Source: Tetrastigma voinierianum (taxonomy: Eukaryota; Streptophyta; Magnoliopsida; Vitales; Vitaceae). Taken from it: 64,000 nucleotides of DNA. The notes under the pieces are model-generated. The model was not told the DNA's origin. It saw only the letters and a program-made list of their open reading frames with translations, and made no database searches. Positions 36,486-49,754 of this stretch are shown here, in pieces (the first letter of the stretch is position 1; every line of letters starts with the position of its first letter). Location of the stretch: contig JAEQBH010002867.1 in the NCBI GenBank assembly GCA_016808115.1, positions 123,632-187,631 of the forward strand, written 5' to 3'. The position numbers and the translations under genes are program-made.

Positions 36486-38529
36486 TGTAAGACCCGAGAA
36501 ATTTAAATTTCTAGAAAATGGCAAAAATCAGACTTCGGTTACGAATTGTTAATTTCGTTAAAAATCCGTGAATTTATTCTTCTAGATCTCGGATGATGAA
36601 ACAGATTTCACCGTTGGAACCCTCTCATAAATTCCATAGCACGTAAAATTTCCCCGTCACCTCGAGACAAATTTCTAATTTTTACACGCTTTTCGAGGGC
36701 ATCGTTGCCGTGCCGTAAAGATTTTGATGACGAAGTCACATATAACACGCATCATGTTCCATAAGTGGTATGAGTAGAGAAATAATGAAAAATGGACGGC
36801 CGAGATAGTGCCGAATGCCAGAAATCAAAAGAATGACGTAAATGGTTCTTTGAAATTGATTTAAGTTGATAAGGACAAAAATTAATTAGTTTTTCTCCTA
36901 CATTTTAAAGAACAAAAAACGAAAGGGAACTAGAAACTAGTGCATCCGAAATGGAGGATTTTCCTTAGAGAGAGAAACTTCTTTCTAAAATAAGGGCGAA
37001 TCCGACCGCCGGGCAAAGCCTTCGACAATAAGGGTAACCGCTCTACGCGAGAGGGCTTCGCGTGGGTACGGGATTTGTGAGTTTTTGACAAACTCCGAGA
37101 GGTAGGGGTTTCTCTCTACTTGAGTTTTATTCCTTCTTTAAGTACTTTTTTGATGTTTGAGCTGAATGAGGCCGTGAGGGGCCGTCTGATCGGTCCCAAA
37201 GCTTGGGACCGAATTGTTGGAAAATTTTTTAGAAATTGTTTACCGCCTGCGGATCGCCCATGGTCATGGTTGGATTTAATTGTGCTTTGTAACAATCGCT
37301 GTAATGGGTTGGATGAGGCCGAATGCCGTGGAATAGCGGGTCTACCAAGTGAACCGCATGATTTGGTGATTCTCGAATAGTAACCGAGGGTTTCGCTTAT
37401 TCCCGAAACACTGCTCTCAAATATATTTTGTGAAAATATGTGTTTGGTCGAGCAATTTCCAAATTAAATTGCTCGTGTTTGATCATTAGCCCAAGTGATA
37501 ATTTTGATGTATGAATTAATTAATTCACATGACATGATTGTGTGAATTAAATTTTTTTAAATATATGCATGTTTATATATTTACCTGTGAATTAGACTAT
37601 ATTGGAATTGGCATACATGCATTCCATATGCACTGGAACACCCTATGACTATAGGAGTGAGTGCATGAGATGAGTCTAGAGAAAAAGGTTCGAAGGGTTG
37701 TCTAAAAATATTAATTATCGGAGGGTAGTCCAAATTCAAAATATCAATCGCTAAGCTACTAAATTGATATTCAGGTAGTTAATAATTAAAAATATCAATC
37801 GTTTGAGTTACCTAATTGATATTCATCGGAGGGTGTCTCTATTAACAAATATATCAATCAGTCGGAGCGCTTCCAATTGATATATATACACTGAGGGTTG
37901 TCCACAAACAAACAAAATAATAATTTTCATATCGAGGCTTAGGCAGGGATGGGAGTCGGTGAGAAACCTGGATCCGAAGTTATCATGTGACATTCAAGTA
38001 GACTCATGCATTTCACTTGAATGTGTGTTTTCATTGGAACACGTAATCGCACTTAGGTGGGTGAGTAGCCCACTCTAGGGCGATTCCACTACCGATTATT
38101 AGCTCACCCCGTCGAGGGATATTATTTTTACGTGCACAGTGGAGCTGCGTAGGGGACTCATCATTCTAGAGACCGAGGATTAGAAGAAAGCCGGGTTGTG
38201 GCTCTGATGTATACATGTATTAGAACTTTTTAAGTTAATGTATGTGTGGTATAAGAGTAAAAACATATTAACTCTTGTAACTATTGGTTATATAGTTGAT
38301 CTGTAAGTAGTCAGTATGTATATTGAGTATTATTTATGGGCCCAAGTGGCCGCTTAAATCATAAACTCGTTATATTGGACTGCTTTGGGACATGTTTACG
38401 CAGCTCAGATTTGGGTAGAGCTCTCGCATAAAAGGAGACTCGTCATTTTTGAAAATGCCTGGTCACCCGACATTCACGGTGGCTCCCAGCGTTGACGGTA
38501 GTCAACGGACCCCGGGTTTAAAGGCCACA
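36486..38529 (+). repeat. 5' LTR of element 2 (subfamily Ib)
   Basis: 2,044 bp, against 2,037 bp for the 3' LTR. It holds the hairpin and donor-like text near 37080 (TGAGTTTTTGACAAACTCCG, then AGAGGTAGG) and the palindromic array at 37690-37915. Confidence 0.92.
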
Positions 38530-39296
38530 AATTTGGCATCGCAGCTTAGTATACAATACCTAGGGAGTCAGTTGGGTATCCATCACCACTTGAGTGGCTC
38601 ATGTAGAGCAGATATATGGAAACCTAGAGATTGAGGATTTGGGCTTAGGCCATAGTCGAAAGGTGCAAGAACATCACCACTCTGGGTGGTTTGATGTTGA
38701 GTTTAGGTATGAGATTACCTAGGAATCACGCGCGACAAAACTAGAACACCGCATACATGTGTTTGATGTTTTGTGTGAGTTGATAATTATGTTGTGTGAA
38801 AAATATACATAACATGAATGATGTGTGATCATGGTTGTGATGTGTTGTGATTGTGTATGTGTGCTTAGTGATTAGCACTTAGTGTGTTAGAGAATTTATG
38901 GAAAACAAAATTTGGAGTTTACGGTGTGTAAACTGGAACAAGAGAAGAAATGGAAATAAATTTCATAAATTTATTTGGTTTAGAAGTGAAGAAAAATAAA
39001 ATTTTTGGATTTTACAAGGTAAAACTCAAGAAAAGCAGGGTTGTGCGCCAAATTTTTAGAAATTTATTTTGGTGTTATGAAATGAGAAAAATAGGTTATA
39101 TATTTTTTTTTGTAATTTTCCAAGATTCAAAATGAAAAAAAAAAAGGAAAAAAAGAGAAAAAATGTTGGTGCGTAATTGGAAATGGGCTATCGCCAAATT
39201 GTAGTGACCAAGGGGCTAGGGTACACATACTGGGCGAAGGCGCGGCGGCGCGGCGTGCGGCTCAAGGTTGCCGGGCGCCAGGTCACCTGCGGCACT
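38530..39296 (+). promoter_or_regulatory. Primer site and non-coding leader of element 2
   Basis: TTTGGCATCGCAGCTTAG directly after the LTR is a recognisable initiator-Met tRNA primer site (canonical TGGTATCAGAGC). Then come the TAGTATACAATACCTA hairpin, two ACCAC..GTGG hairpins near 38583 and 38674, AT-rich hairpin repeats (38890-39160) and a short GC-rich block (39230-39292), in the same order as element 1. Confidence 0.82.
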
Positions 39297-41594
39297 CAAA
39301 CAGACCGAAATTCCACTTCTCGGAATAAGGGTAAAATCGTAATTTCGATTACAACATTGTAATTTTGGTTAAAAATCCGGAATTAATTCTCTAGATCTCG
39401 GATGACAAAACGGATTGCACCGTTGGAATCGTCTCGCGAAATCTAGTTAGTACGTAAAATTTCGTAATTTTCCGAGACAATCGAGTCGACATCGCTGAGG
39501 CATCGTGTTTCGTGCCGCGGAAACGGCATTTTCGATGCGACGGTAAAGTCAAGATAGCATGTACCTGGGCGTACTATAAGTGCAGGCAGAGTAGAGAAAT
39601 GATGAAAATAGACGGCCGAGATAGTGCCGAATATCAAATCTGGTAAAAGAGGGACATAATGGGCATTTTGGAATTTGATTTAAGTCACAAAATGCCAAAA
39701 TAGAGAATAGTGTCTTCTTCTCCACTTAAAGCAAGCCAAAAAACGTGAAATCCATGGGAGATGCAGGGAGTTCAAATTTGAGAGAGTTTTAGAGAGAGAG
39801 AGTACTTCTCTCTAGAAATAATGACGGACAAATTTGGTTTTCGACGCCGCAAGAAGGAAAACGTCGACACTGAGCGTGCTACGCGGACCCCGGTTTGAGT
39901 GAGTTTTTTGACAACCCAAGAGGTAGGATTTTCTCTCACTTATGCTTTATTCCATTTTTAAGGGGGTTTTTCGATAGCCTGATTGGTTTGAGGCCGTGAG
40001 GGGTTGATTCTGGCCCCAAAACTGGGACCGACCATGGGAATTTTGAGATTAAGTTGGCCGTGGATCGCCGTAAACCATGGGGCTGTTTGTGTGGAATTTG
40101 GCATTAAAATGCATGCTTGAGATGATAAAGGCCGGGAATGGTTGCTTGATCGCCTCTAAAACATGGACCAAGTGTTAGAATTTTCGGGAGCCGATCAGTA
40201 ATCTAGACACTGCTACGACCGTTATGGGTCCTTTGTGATAATTTATTCAATAAATTCATGCTTTGCGTTTATGAGACCGGTAATGGTAAGAAATTCGGGT
40301 TCCAAAAAAGTGAACTGAGGTTAGACATGGGTCAGCCTGCATACCCCATCAGCTGGTTTCCTGGACTCGTTAAAACAGCCCCTGCTCAGGTGGAAATGGG
40401 CCTTAAATGTCCATGTGTTTTGTATGCATTGGGCCTGAATGGTCGGGTGGACTACGGGTTCATGCGTGAACCGTTGATTTATGATTTTTCGGGAATAGTA
40501 ACCGAGGGTTTCACTATTCTCGAAATAGTGTTCTAAGAATATATTTTCGTGAAATTATGTGTTTGGTTAAGTAATTCGAATCGACCGCCAGGTTTTTGAA
40601 CATTAGCCCTAAGGAATAATTTGGTGTTTGAAATGATAATACATAACATGTTTGTGTGATTTAATTTTTTATGGTATATTCATGCTTATATATTTGTGTA
40701 TGAGATTAGACTAAATTGGAAATCGGCATACATAGACCGTATATGCACTCGGGAACATCCTAGGAATATAGGAGTTAGTATGAGATGAGTCTAGAGAAAC
40801 AAGGTTCTGAGGGTAGTCTAAAATGTTAATTATCGGAGGGTAGTCCAAACTAAATAATATATCAACCAATGGAGCGCCCACTTGATATATATTCATCGGA
40901 GGGTAGTCCATAAACAAATAATGTATATCAATCATTTGAGCGCCCAATCGATATATATCCACCTGAGGTTGTCCACTAATAAAACAACATTCTCATACGA
41001 GGCTTAAAGAAAGTGTGAGAGAGCTCCAGGAGGACTCGGATCCGAGTTGGTCATGTAGACATTCAAGCAGGGATCATGTACTGCTTGAATGTGTGTTTAC
41101 TTTGGAACATTGCAATCGTACTTAGATGGTAGTAGCCCACTTAGGGCGAATCTCCTAACAGCTTTAGCTCACCCCGCCGTGATCCCCCTTATTTTACAGG
41201 CCAGTGAGCGCAGGCGAGGACGGCTCGCCCTAGAGATTTATCGCGGGAAGAAAGCCTGGATGTGGCTTTGGTGGTTGTACATGTATTAGAACTTTACGTT
41301 TAATATATGTGCATTGTTTAAGAGTAAAATATTAACTCTTAAAATTACTGGGTATATAGTCGGGATTCATAGCCTGCATGTATGTTGAGGCATCGTTATG
41401 GGCCCAAGTGGCCATATTGATATATATTGCATATACTGGACTGCTTGGGACAGTATATGCAAAAATCGCTTTTGGGTAGAGCTCCCGCATGTGCTGAGAC
41501 TCTGCTCCACTTTCTAAAGTGGCGCCAAATCTCGAATTTCCCACTAGACTACGTCGACGGTAGTCAACGGACTTCTGCCTTTGGGGGCGTCACA
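39297..41594 (+). repeat. Nested forward family I LTR (subfamily Ib)
   Basis: A full-length LTR inserted in the leader of element 2. It begins with a decayed start (AAACAGACCGAAATTCC) and ends GGGGGCGTCACA. Leader sequence resumes at 41595, where CGCTTTGACCCGCTTTGACT corresponds to 14628 onward in element 1. Flanks CACTC and CACCG are at best a damaged duplication. At 2.3 kb it is longer than other Ib copies because of an extra stretch around 40020-40260. Confidence 0.82.
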
Positions 41595-42120
41595 CACCGC
41601 TTTGACCCGCTTTGACTCAAGATCGCTCGAAGTCACTTAAATGAACATTGTTCATCACAAAATTTTTTTTATTAAATTAAATAAAATCAAATAAAATTAG
41701 ACAAAATTTTCGGAAAATAAAATTTTCAAAAATGAAATTTTCAAAATAATTTTTTCATGAAAACAATATTTTAATGTACTGATTGTCTCAGACACTGCAA
41801 ATGCAAGGGACAATGTGTATACACCGATTTATGTGTATGATTAGTGTCTCGTGGCCGTGTTTATGCCTTAGAGATACCGGTAGATTGAGATCAACCGCCA
41901 TGTTAATTGCTAGATGGCTAGTTGAGGACGAGGACGCAGGGCGCCCACAGTGGTAATCGGCCGCACCACTGTTTGATCAAGAAAGCTTAACGAGGCCGAG
42001 GTATTACAAATACCGCTATCGCACAGCCGGCGGCGGTGTAGACAGAAGGTCCTAGTAACCTCTAGAGGTTTAGAGCGCATCATCCTCTGACATTCACAGG
42101 GGGAGGAGATCCGGTGGTGG
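41595..42120 (+). other. Remainder of the element 2 leader
   Basis: AT-rich hairpin text, then TTATGTGTATGATTAGTGTCTC and GGCCGTGTTTATGCCTTAGA near 41835-41870, shared with 14835-14880 of element 1. No coding content was recognised. Confidence 0.6.
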
Positions 42121-45100
42121 TGGTGCATCATTGGTTCAAGGGCAGACGAAGGTGTTAGAGGCAATGAGATTACCTCCGATGCGATCCGATTAGACTAGTC
42201 AAGGCTCCAAATGAGGGTGAGGCCTAAGTATGGTGGAATGGGCAAGGACTCCTAGAGACCTAGAGGCGATGACATGAGCAGAGTTTCAGGATCTGTTAAT
42301 GGGTAAGTACTTTCCAGAGATTGCGAAGGCTCGTGAGTTCCTGTATTGAAGCAGCAGGGCGAAGGATCAGGATGGATTATGACTAGGTTCACGTAGCTAG
42401 CCCGGGCTTGTCGATGATTACGCCTACAACCGGGCCAAGGGTTAGGAGATTTGAGAATGGGCTGAAATTGTCCATTCAAAGCCGTGATTGTGTGACTCGC
42501 CACAAGATATGGATTCCAATGGTTGGGACAACCCCGACCATGCAGAGTCGGGCTTAAAGGCTGAGACCTTAGAAGAGCCGTTGTACGTGAGTCTCCCCTA
42601 GGGATTAGGGCGAGAATAGGGATGATATGTCGAGGTCAGCGAGCTGAAGATCTCTGGACTCCCCACTCACTGGACCCGAGGATCATGGACATGTCAAAGT
42701 TCGATGTCATCCTAGCTATGGATCGGGTCGACAATTTTGCTACGTGATCGTTATCGACGTGGAGCGCAGGAGGGCTACCGCCACACGGCCAGACTCGCAT
42801 CATGCGGTAGTACTTCAAGGGGACAAGTGGCGATATTTTGCCCCGCATGCATACGAGTCCGTGTGTCGTGATGGGCGAAGGGTCGGGCTAGCGAGCCTTT
42901 ACTCAAGGATCTAGGAGAGACCGATTTAGATCTACTCCTCGAGTAGTGTGCGTAGCATGTGGATGTTTTCCGTGATGAGTTACCCGACTACCTCCACAGG
43001 GTAGTAGACTTCGCATCGAAGTATACCCCTAGATTTCCTTCACCATTCTAAGGACTCCGCATAGGATGGCACCAATGAAAGGTGCAGAACTCGTAGTCCA
43101 GCCATGTGAGCTTGGCTGGACAGGTTCATTAATCGAGCACTTCACCATGGGCGCTCCGGTTTGCTTATAAGAAGAAGGACAAGGCCCTTCGACTGTGCAT
43201 TGACTACAGACAGCTTGAATTGTGGTTACGATCAAGAATCGTACCTACTAATGAGGATTGACGATTTGTTTGATAAGTTGAGAGGAGCGAGTCTACTCCA
43301 AGATGTGACTCGCACCAAGTCATTACATCAAATTCGAGAGTTGGGTGGATGTGATATCCCTAAGACATAGGACGCTACTATAGGCACTTTGAGTTTACTG
43401 GGTGATGCCCTTGATTGACGAATGCGCCCAGCGACATTCATGGATCTCATGCATAGGATATTCCAACCCCATTTAGACTGGCCTTGTCGAAATTTGCGGG
43501 ATGACATCTCGATCTACTCCTAGTAAAAGGGAGCATGAGTATCACTTGAGGATCGCTTTACAATGCTTGTCGAGAGACCATCACCAGACCCAAGATCGCA
43601 AGTGCGAGTTCCTGTTTAACAGGTGAGATTTTTGGGACACGGGTGTTAGCATCGGGAGGTGTCGCACTCCGTAGAAGGTCAGGCAGCCGATGAGTCGAGA
43701 GGCCGGGTCGCGATTCGAGATAATGAGTTTTCGGGATTAGCCGGGTATTACAGAGATTTTATCGAGGATTTCTCCAGATAGCGAAGACCTATGACTAGGT
43801 CGACTCGAAGGAGGTCAAGTTCGATTGGGATGATCGATGCGTAGGAGGCATTCCAGAGTTGAAAAGGAGACTTACTTCGCCTCCTATCTTGATAGTCCTG
43901 CATAGGGACATGGGTACACAAAGTGTATTGTGATGCCTCGAGTACGGATTGGGATGTTTTGATGCGCCGGAGGGTAGTAGCTTATGGTTCCCGTCGCTGA
44001 AGAATCACGAGCAGAATTACTCCCACACACGACATGGAGCTGGCGGTCGTAGTCTTCGCCTTGAAGATTCGCGCCACTACTTATACGACGTGGAGCCTGA
44101 GAGGTGCACTCGCACTATAAAAGTCCGGGTTTCTGCGGACCTCACATGAGGCAACGCATGGATGAAGTTCCCAGAGGATTATGATTTCACTTTGCATTAC
44201 CATCCCTGGGTAAGGCAAATGTGGTGGCCGATGCACTCGCCTAAGTCACGAGGAGCGCTATTAGTATAGCTTCTGAGTGGCGATGCTCGAGGACTGGTGG
44301 ACAGCCAGGGCTACAAAGACAGCCGAGCGCACTGTGGTACCTAGGAGTTTAGTGGCTACACCGGGCTCGTTGAGCGAGCACTGAGTCCCAGCGGGCGACG
44401 CAGATAGTGTCCATCAGGACCAAGTACAACAGTACCCGTGACGAGGGATTTTGACCATTTACACAAATCGTAGTCTCGATATAGGGACTCGCAAGGGTTC
44501 CTCAGCTTAACCGATTTGAGAGAGAGATTCTCAGGAGAGTTTCACTACTCCGATTTGCCGCATCCAGTGGTACCTAAGATGTACCGTGATCTTCGCCGCG
44601 CATTCATTGGAGTGGGATGAAGAGACACGTAGGGTACTTTGTCTCGACGATGTCTCATGTCGCCAGTTAAGGCCGAAAGGCACCGTATACAAGAGGCTAC
44701 TTCGTACCATTGGAGGTGGCTGAGTGGAAGTGGGAGCACGTCACACGATGGGCTTCTGCACCACTTGCCACGACGCAAGGTATGCATGACGCAAAGATGG
44801 GTGATATAGACCGCTCACGAAGTCGGCATTACTCTTCTAGTCATGGATGACCTTCGCCTCGAGAGATTCCCCGCCGATTGTACATTCGAGAGATAGTCCG
44901 CTTACATGGAGTACTAGTATCCATAGTGCCTGGGAGGTGGACCTGTTTACTTTACACTTTGGAAGAGTTTCCAAAAAGCTATGGGCACACGGCTGACTAT
45001 GAGTACAACGTTCCACCCTCAAACAGATGGTCAATCTTAGAGGACTATACAGGTATTAGAGGACATGCTACGAGCATGCGTCCTGGATCATAAGGGCACT

Positions 45101-45880
45101 GAGAGCATTTGCTCCATGGAACTCGCCACAACAACAGCTTATCGTGCGAAAAGGATGGCACCGTATGAGGCAATCGTATGCAAGGCCACGCAGTCACCGC
45201 TTATGTTGGACCGGTGCGGGAGAGAGCTCCACCACCGGTCCCGATCCGATTAGAGACACCTCCGAGAAGGTGAGCTTGACATTACAATAATTTCACCCGC
45301 TTGCAGCTTCGGGCAGTAAGAGCTATGCGGATGTGCGACGTCGACTCTTAGAGTTCGAGGTTGGGGATCACGTCTTCTTGAAGGTGATGCCTAAGAAGGG
45401 AGTGGTCAGGTTCGACAAGCGCGAGAAGCTACGTCGAGATTTATTGGGCCTTTTGAGATACTCGAGAGGATAGGCGTTGTAGCTGCACTGGCTTGGCAAG
45501 CATCGCCAAAGATGTCGTGTCCACGAGGTGTTTCACGCCTCCATGCTCGAAATATACCTGTGATCCGCCTACGCGGGTGGATTGGGGACAGATTGAGGTT
45601 GACACGGAGGAGACCTTCGAGGAAGGACCAATGTGCATTGTTGATAGCTGTGATTAGGTTTTGCGACGCAAGACCGTGAGGCTAGTGAGGGTACTATGGA
45701 GGCACTATGGCGGAGGAAACTACATGGGAGCCGAGACATGGCGCGGGCCACTATCCTTCTTATTTAGGATGAAGGTACGTGGTTTAGTCGTTAACATTTA
45801 AATGGCTAGTTTATGCATGATAGAGTGCACGCTGCTGCGCATGTGCGTGATTGAGATTGTCCTCGAATTTCGATCGAAAT
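42120..45880 (+). pseudogene. Element 2 gag-pol remnant
   Basis: A Ty3/gypsy polyprotein in fragments. Gag: GKYFPEIAKAREFL near 42300. Protease tail: KFDVILAMDRV near 42697. RT: VDVFRDELP near 42958, KKKDKALRLCIDYRQL near 43169, RIDDLFDKLRGASLL at 43255. The active-site region near 43495 reads RDDISIYS, so the residue before the Asp pair is lost. RNase H end: DYDFTLHYHPW near 44180. Integrase core: VLEDMLRACVLDHKG at 45053, then MAPYEAIVCK at 45154. Integrase C-terminus: FEVGDHVFLKVMPKKGVVRF near 45355. Chromodomain-like tail: VFHASMLEIY near 45528 and TVRLVRVLWRHYG near 45673. Stops and frameshifts throughout make it non-functional. Confidence 0.9.
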
Positions 45881-45883
45881 TCC

Positions 45884-45900
45884 TTTTAAGGAGGGGAGAA
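45884..45900 (+). promoter_or_regulatory. Polypurine tract of element 2
   Basis: TTTTAAGGAGGGGAGAA lies immediately before TGTAAGACC of the 3' LTR, matching the tract before the 3' LTR of element 1. Confidence 0.88.
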
Positions 45901-47937
45901 TGTAAGACCCGAGAAATTTCAATTTCTGGGAAAATGGCAAAATCGTAATTTCGATTAAAAATCCGTAATTTATTCTCTAGATCTCGGATGACAAAACAGA
46001 TTGCACCATTGGAATCTTCTCGTGAAATCTAGCTAGCACGTAAATTCTCGCTTGGTTCCGAGATGTCACTTACACGCCAAGGCATCGTCGTGCCGTGAAA
46101 AACGATTTTTGATGCGACGAAAGTCACATATAACACGTACTCATGTTCCATAAGTGGTATGAGTAGAGAAATAATGAAAATGGAAGGCCGAGATAGTGCC
46201 GAATGTCAAAACTGAGAAAAGAAGGATGAAATGGTCTTTTTTGAAATTGATTTAAGTTAGATAAGGACAAAAATTAAATAAAGGCTTCTTCCTCCATTTT
46301 AAAGAACAAAAATGTGGAAAGGGAACCAGAAACTAGCAGCAGCCGAAAATGGAGGATTTTCCTTAGAGATAGAGAAACTTCTTTCTAAAAATACGGGCGA
46401 TCTGACCGTCTAATACCTTCTGACAAGCATGAGAGAACTCGTCGCTGGAGAGGGGCTTCCCGGGGTATTGATTTGTGGGAGTTTTTGACAACCTGAGAGG
46501 TGGTTTCTCCCTACTGAGTTTTATTCTTTCTTTGGTACTTTTTCGATGTTTGAGCTGAATGAGGCCTTGGGAGGGGCCACTCACTATCCCAAAGCTCGAA
46601 TCAATTGTCGAAAATTAGAAATTGTTTATCGCTCCCGTGACTGCTCCATGGCTGTTTTAAGCTGATTTAATTGTGCTTTGTGATAAATCATGTAATGGGG
46701 TGGATGAGGCCGGGAATGGCCGTGAATAGCGGGTTCACTAAGTGAACCGATGATTTTGTGATTTTTCGAAGGCAACCGAGGGTTTCGCGACATATTCCCG
46801 AAATGAAGTTCTCAAAATATATTTTTTGTGAAAATATGTTTAGTCGGAGTGACGAAATGCAAATTGCTCGTGTTTGATCACTAGCCTAAGTGGAGCTAAT
46901 TTTGATGTATGAATTAATTAATTCACATGACACAGATTAAAGTGAATTAAAATTTTTCAAATATATGCATGTTTATATTTACCTATGAATTGGGACCGCA
47001 TCGAATCGCATACATGCATTCCATATGCACCGGAACACCCTAGGGACTATAGGGAGTGAAGTGCATGAGATGAGTCTAGAGAAAATGTCTGAGGGTTGTC
47101 TAAAATATTAATTATCTGAGTAAGGCCCAAATTAAAAATATCAATCGCCGGAGTCGCCAATTGATATCTTCGGAGGTAGTCCACAATTAAAAATATCAAT
47201 CGCTCTGAGTTACCCAATTGATATCTAACGGAGGGTAGTCCATTAAACAATAATATATCAACTCGGCCGGAGCGCCCAATTGATATATATACACATCGGA
47301 GGGGTTAACCCACAAAACAAACAAATAATAATTTTACACGAGTTTAGGCGAGTGTGGATGGAGCTTCCAAGTGAGAACCCTGATCCGAAATGTCATGTAG
47401 ACATTCAAGTAGGATCATACTTCCACTGAATGTGTTTTCATTGGAACATTGTAATCGTACTTAGGTGGTGAGTAGCCCAATTTAGGGCGATTCCACTACC
47501 GAATATTAGCTCACCCCGTCGAGGGATATTATTTTACAGTACAAAAGAGCCGTATGTAGGGACTACCATCCTAGAGACTGCCCAGGATTAGAAGAAAGTC
47601 GTCAGGTCTTCGATATATACAGCTGTATTAGAACTTTTTAAGTTAATGCATGTGTGGTATAAGAGAAAATGATATTAACTCTTGTAACTATTGGTTATAT
47701 AGTTGATTCATAGTTGCTGGGTGTATATTGAATATTGTTTACGGGCCTGGCGGACCGCTTTTTAAATCATAAATCGTTATATCGGACTGCTTGAGATGTG
47801 TTTATGTAGGCCCTGATTTTGAGAGCTCCTCGTACAAAGGAAATCACCTCGACAGAAAATGTCGGGTGACCTCGACATTCACGAGTATTCGCCAAGCTGA
47901 CGGATAGTCAACTAATTCTGTGTTTGGGAAGGCCACA
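45901..47937 (+). repeat. 3' LTR of element 2 (subfamily Ib)
   Basis: 2,037 bp, from TGTAAGACCCGAGAAATTTC to GGCCACA, followed by the duplication TATCT. It carries the palindromic array at about 47085-47310. Confidence 0.92.
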
Positions 47938-48227
47938 TATCTTATTTATGACTTAAGTTTAATGACCTATATTCTATCGCCCCCATCACTACTACGGGTC
48001 TTAAGCAAAGGACATTATGATAAACTCCACAAGGGTAAAATTTTGTAAAAAACCTACAAAAGATGAAATGTCACAAAAATCTATAACGGTTATTTATTTA
48101 TTTATTATAATATATAAAATATATATTATCGATGTCATTGGTTCAACCATTGGTTAGACAAGAAACCATGAACCAATAGTTTTTTTGGTTCAATGACAAG
48201 TCTGGTTCTGAAGACACTGCTTTCACC

Positions 48228-49750
48228 TTTTGATTATTTATTTTCAAATCTTACTTTTTATTTTATTTTAACTAAGCCAAATACATCTGAGTCCTTTTGT
48301 TTGGAATGTTAAGCTAAATTTCACAAAATAATTTTAACAAAGTTTCAATGTAGGACCACTTGTTTATAAAGTTGAACAATTTTAAACCATTGGTATACAT
48401 CTCATTTTGTTTCAAAAGCTCACAATTTTAAATAATATTTCTAAAATCCATAATTTTTATCAATCTTAATTGTCTTTAATACTAACTTTCAAAGTAATAC
48501 TATTATTCTTATTTTAACTTTCACTCCATTATTTTTGTTATTTAGGAAAAAAAAACCATTTTCTCTAATTTTAATTTAAAAATATATATATTTTTGTTAG
48601 TTACTAAACTAAATAAAAATCATTCTTTAATTCTCAAACAATAATAATTTCTATAATTTCCTCAAATTCTCAAAATCATTTTATTTTTATTTAGAAAATA
48701 TAAATTTACATTTTATATTTATAAAAATTCTTAAAATTCGAATTCACTTTCTTTAAATTTTAGCAAGCAAATTATCTTTTCAAATATTTAAACCTCAAAC
48801 CTCTCTTTCTTTTCCAAATGCATTTTTATTTTTTAATTCCTAATTAAATTTTAAATTTTCAAATTTTTTTATAACTCTAAATTTCAAACTATAAATGCAC
48901 AATCAATTCTATAATACTAATAAAATTGAACTTTGTGAAGTTGACTTCGTGCTAAATAAATGGCTTGCGTTTGCTGTACATAGAATAAGAGATTAACTAG
49001 TCTCTATTTTGATTTGCCGCTAAATTTATATGTCAACTTAACCTATGAATATCCTATCAAATGATGCAAATATTCTTCATCTATTAGATCATATTTAATA
49101 AGTTTTCATGCATGATACCAAATTTAATTCACTTTTAAAGCAATAATAAATAATTTTAGATAAAATAAAAAATTACTCTAACAATATCATAAATTTATCA
49201 CATAACAAATAGTCTACAATTAAAAATGATATCATAATTAATAAAATGTTAAAAACATCTCACACAAGGAAGAAGTTGCAATGGTGATCCACTAATGTCT
49301 CAAACATCATTAACAATTTTCTCTTACAAAGGCTAAAGTCGCACCTCGTCCGAAATAGAGCAAAACGTAAAGCAACTTCATATACTCAAAATGAAATATT
49401 AAAATATGAATACTACTTTACCATAAATAAGGCTGAGAATATAAAGCAAATTTGCGTAAACCTTAGAAAATGAAAAATGATTGGAATAAAAAGGAAAATG
49501 ATACCATTTTAGTATATATACATTAAGACTTAATAATAATCTTTATAGAATATATTATTAAGAAAAAATATTTCATGTTCATTCTTTGAACATTTAAATA
49601 ACAAGGGCTGATAAGGGAAGAACCAGTTCGAAGCCCGTGAGGAATAGAATATCTGTTGAATCGGCCCACAAACCCGTCGACTAGCTCTCTTCTCCGGGTC
49701 CGAGTTGTTTATTAGGCCGGACATCCAATTGAATCAACATCGAACCAGGG
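48228..49750. other. AT-rich DNA, no gene recognised
   Basis: Very AT-rich, with poly-A and poly-T runs and no supported frame. A less AT-rich patch at 49600-49745 (with CCGGGTCCGAGTTG) resembles worn repeat DNA of unknown family. Confidence 0.5.
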
Positions 49751-49754
49751 AAAC

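Larger units (their letters stand above)
36486..47937 (+). mobile_element. Ty3/gypsy element 2 of family I
   Basis: 11.45 kb on the plus strand, flanked by TATCT at 36481-36485 and 47938-47942. It starts TGTAAGACCCGAG and ends AAGGCCACA. Parts: 5' LTR, primer site with leader, a nested forward family I LTR (39297-41594), gag-pol remnant, polypurine tract, 3' LTR. It is the most complete family I copy in the window and retains a gag remnant that element 1 has lost. Confidence 0.92.
35248..48219. mobile_element. hAT-like non-autonomous transposon split by element 2
   Basis: The left end reads CAATGTTTTCAGAACTGG at 35248 and the right end, reversed, reads CAGTGTCTTCAGAACCAG at 48219, a near-match inverted repeat. 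CTTTCACC flanks both ends (35240-35247 and 48220-48227), an 8-bp duplication typical of hAT elements. Subterminal text is rich in GGTTCAA/CCGGTT-like words. Without the LTR element it is about 1.5 kb (35248-36480 plus 47943-48219). No transposase is visible. Confidence 0.82.
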
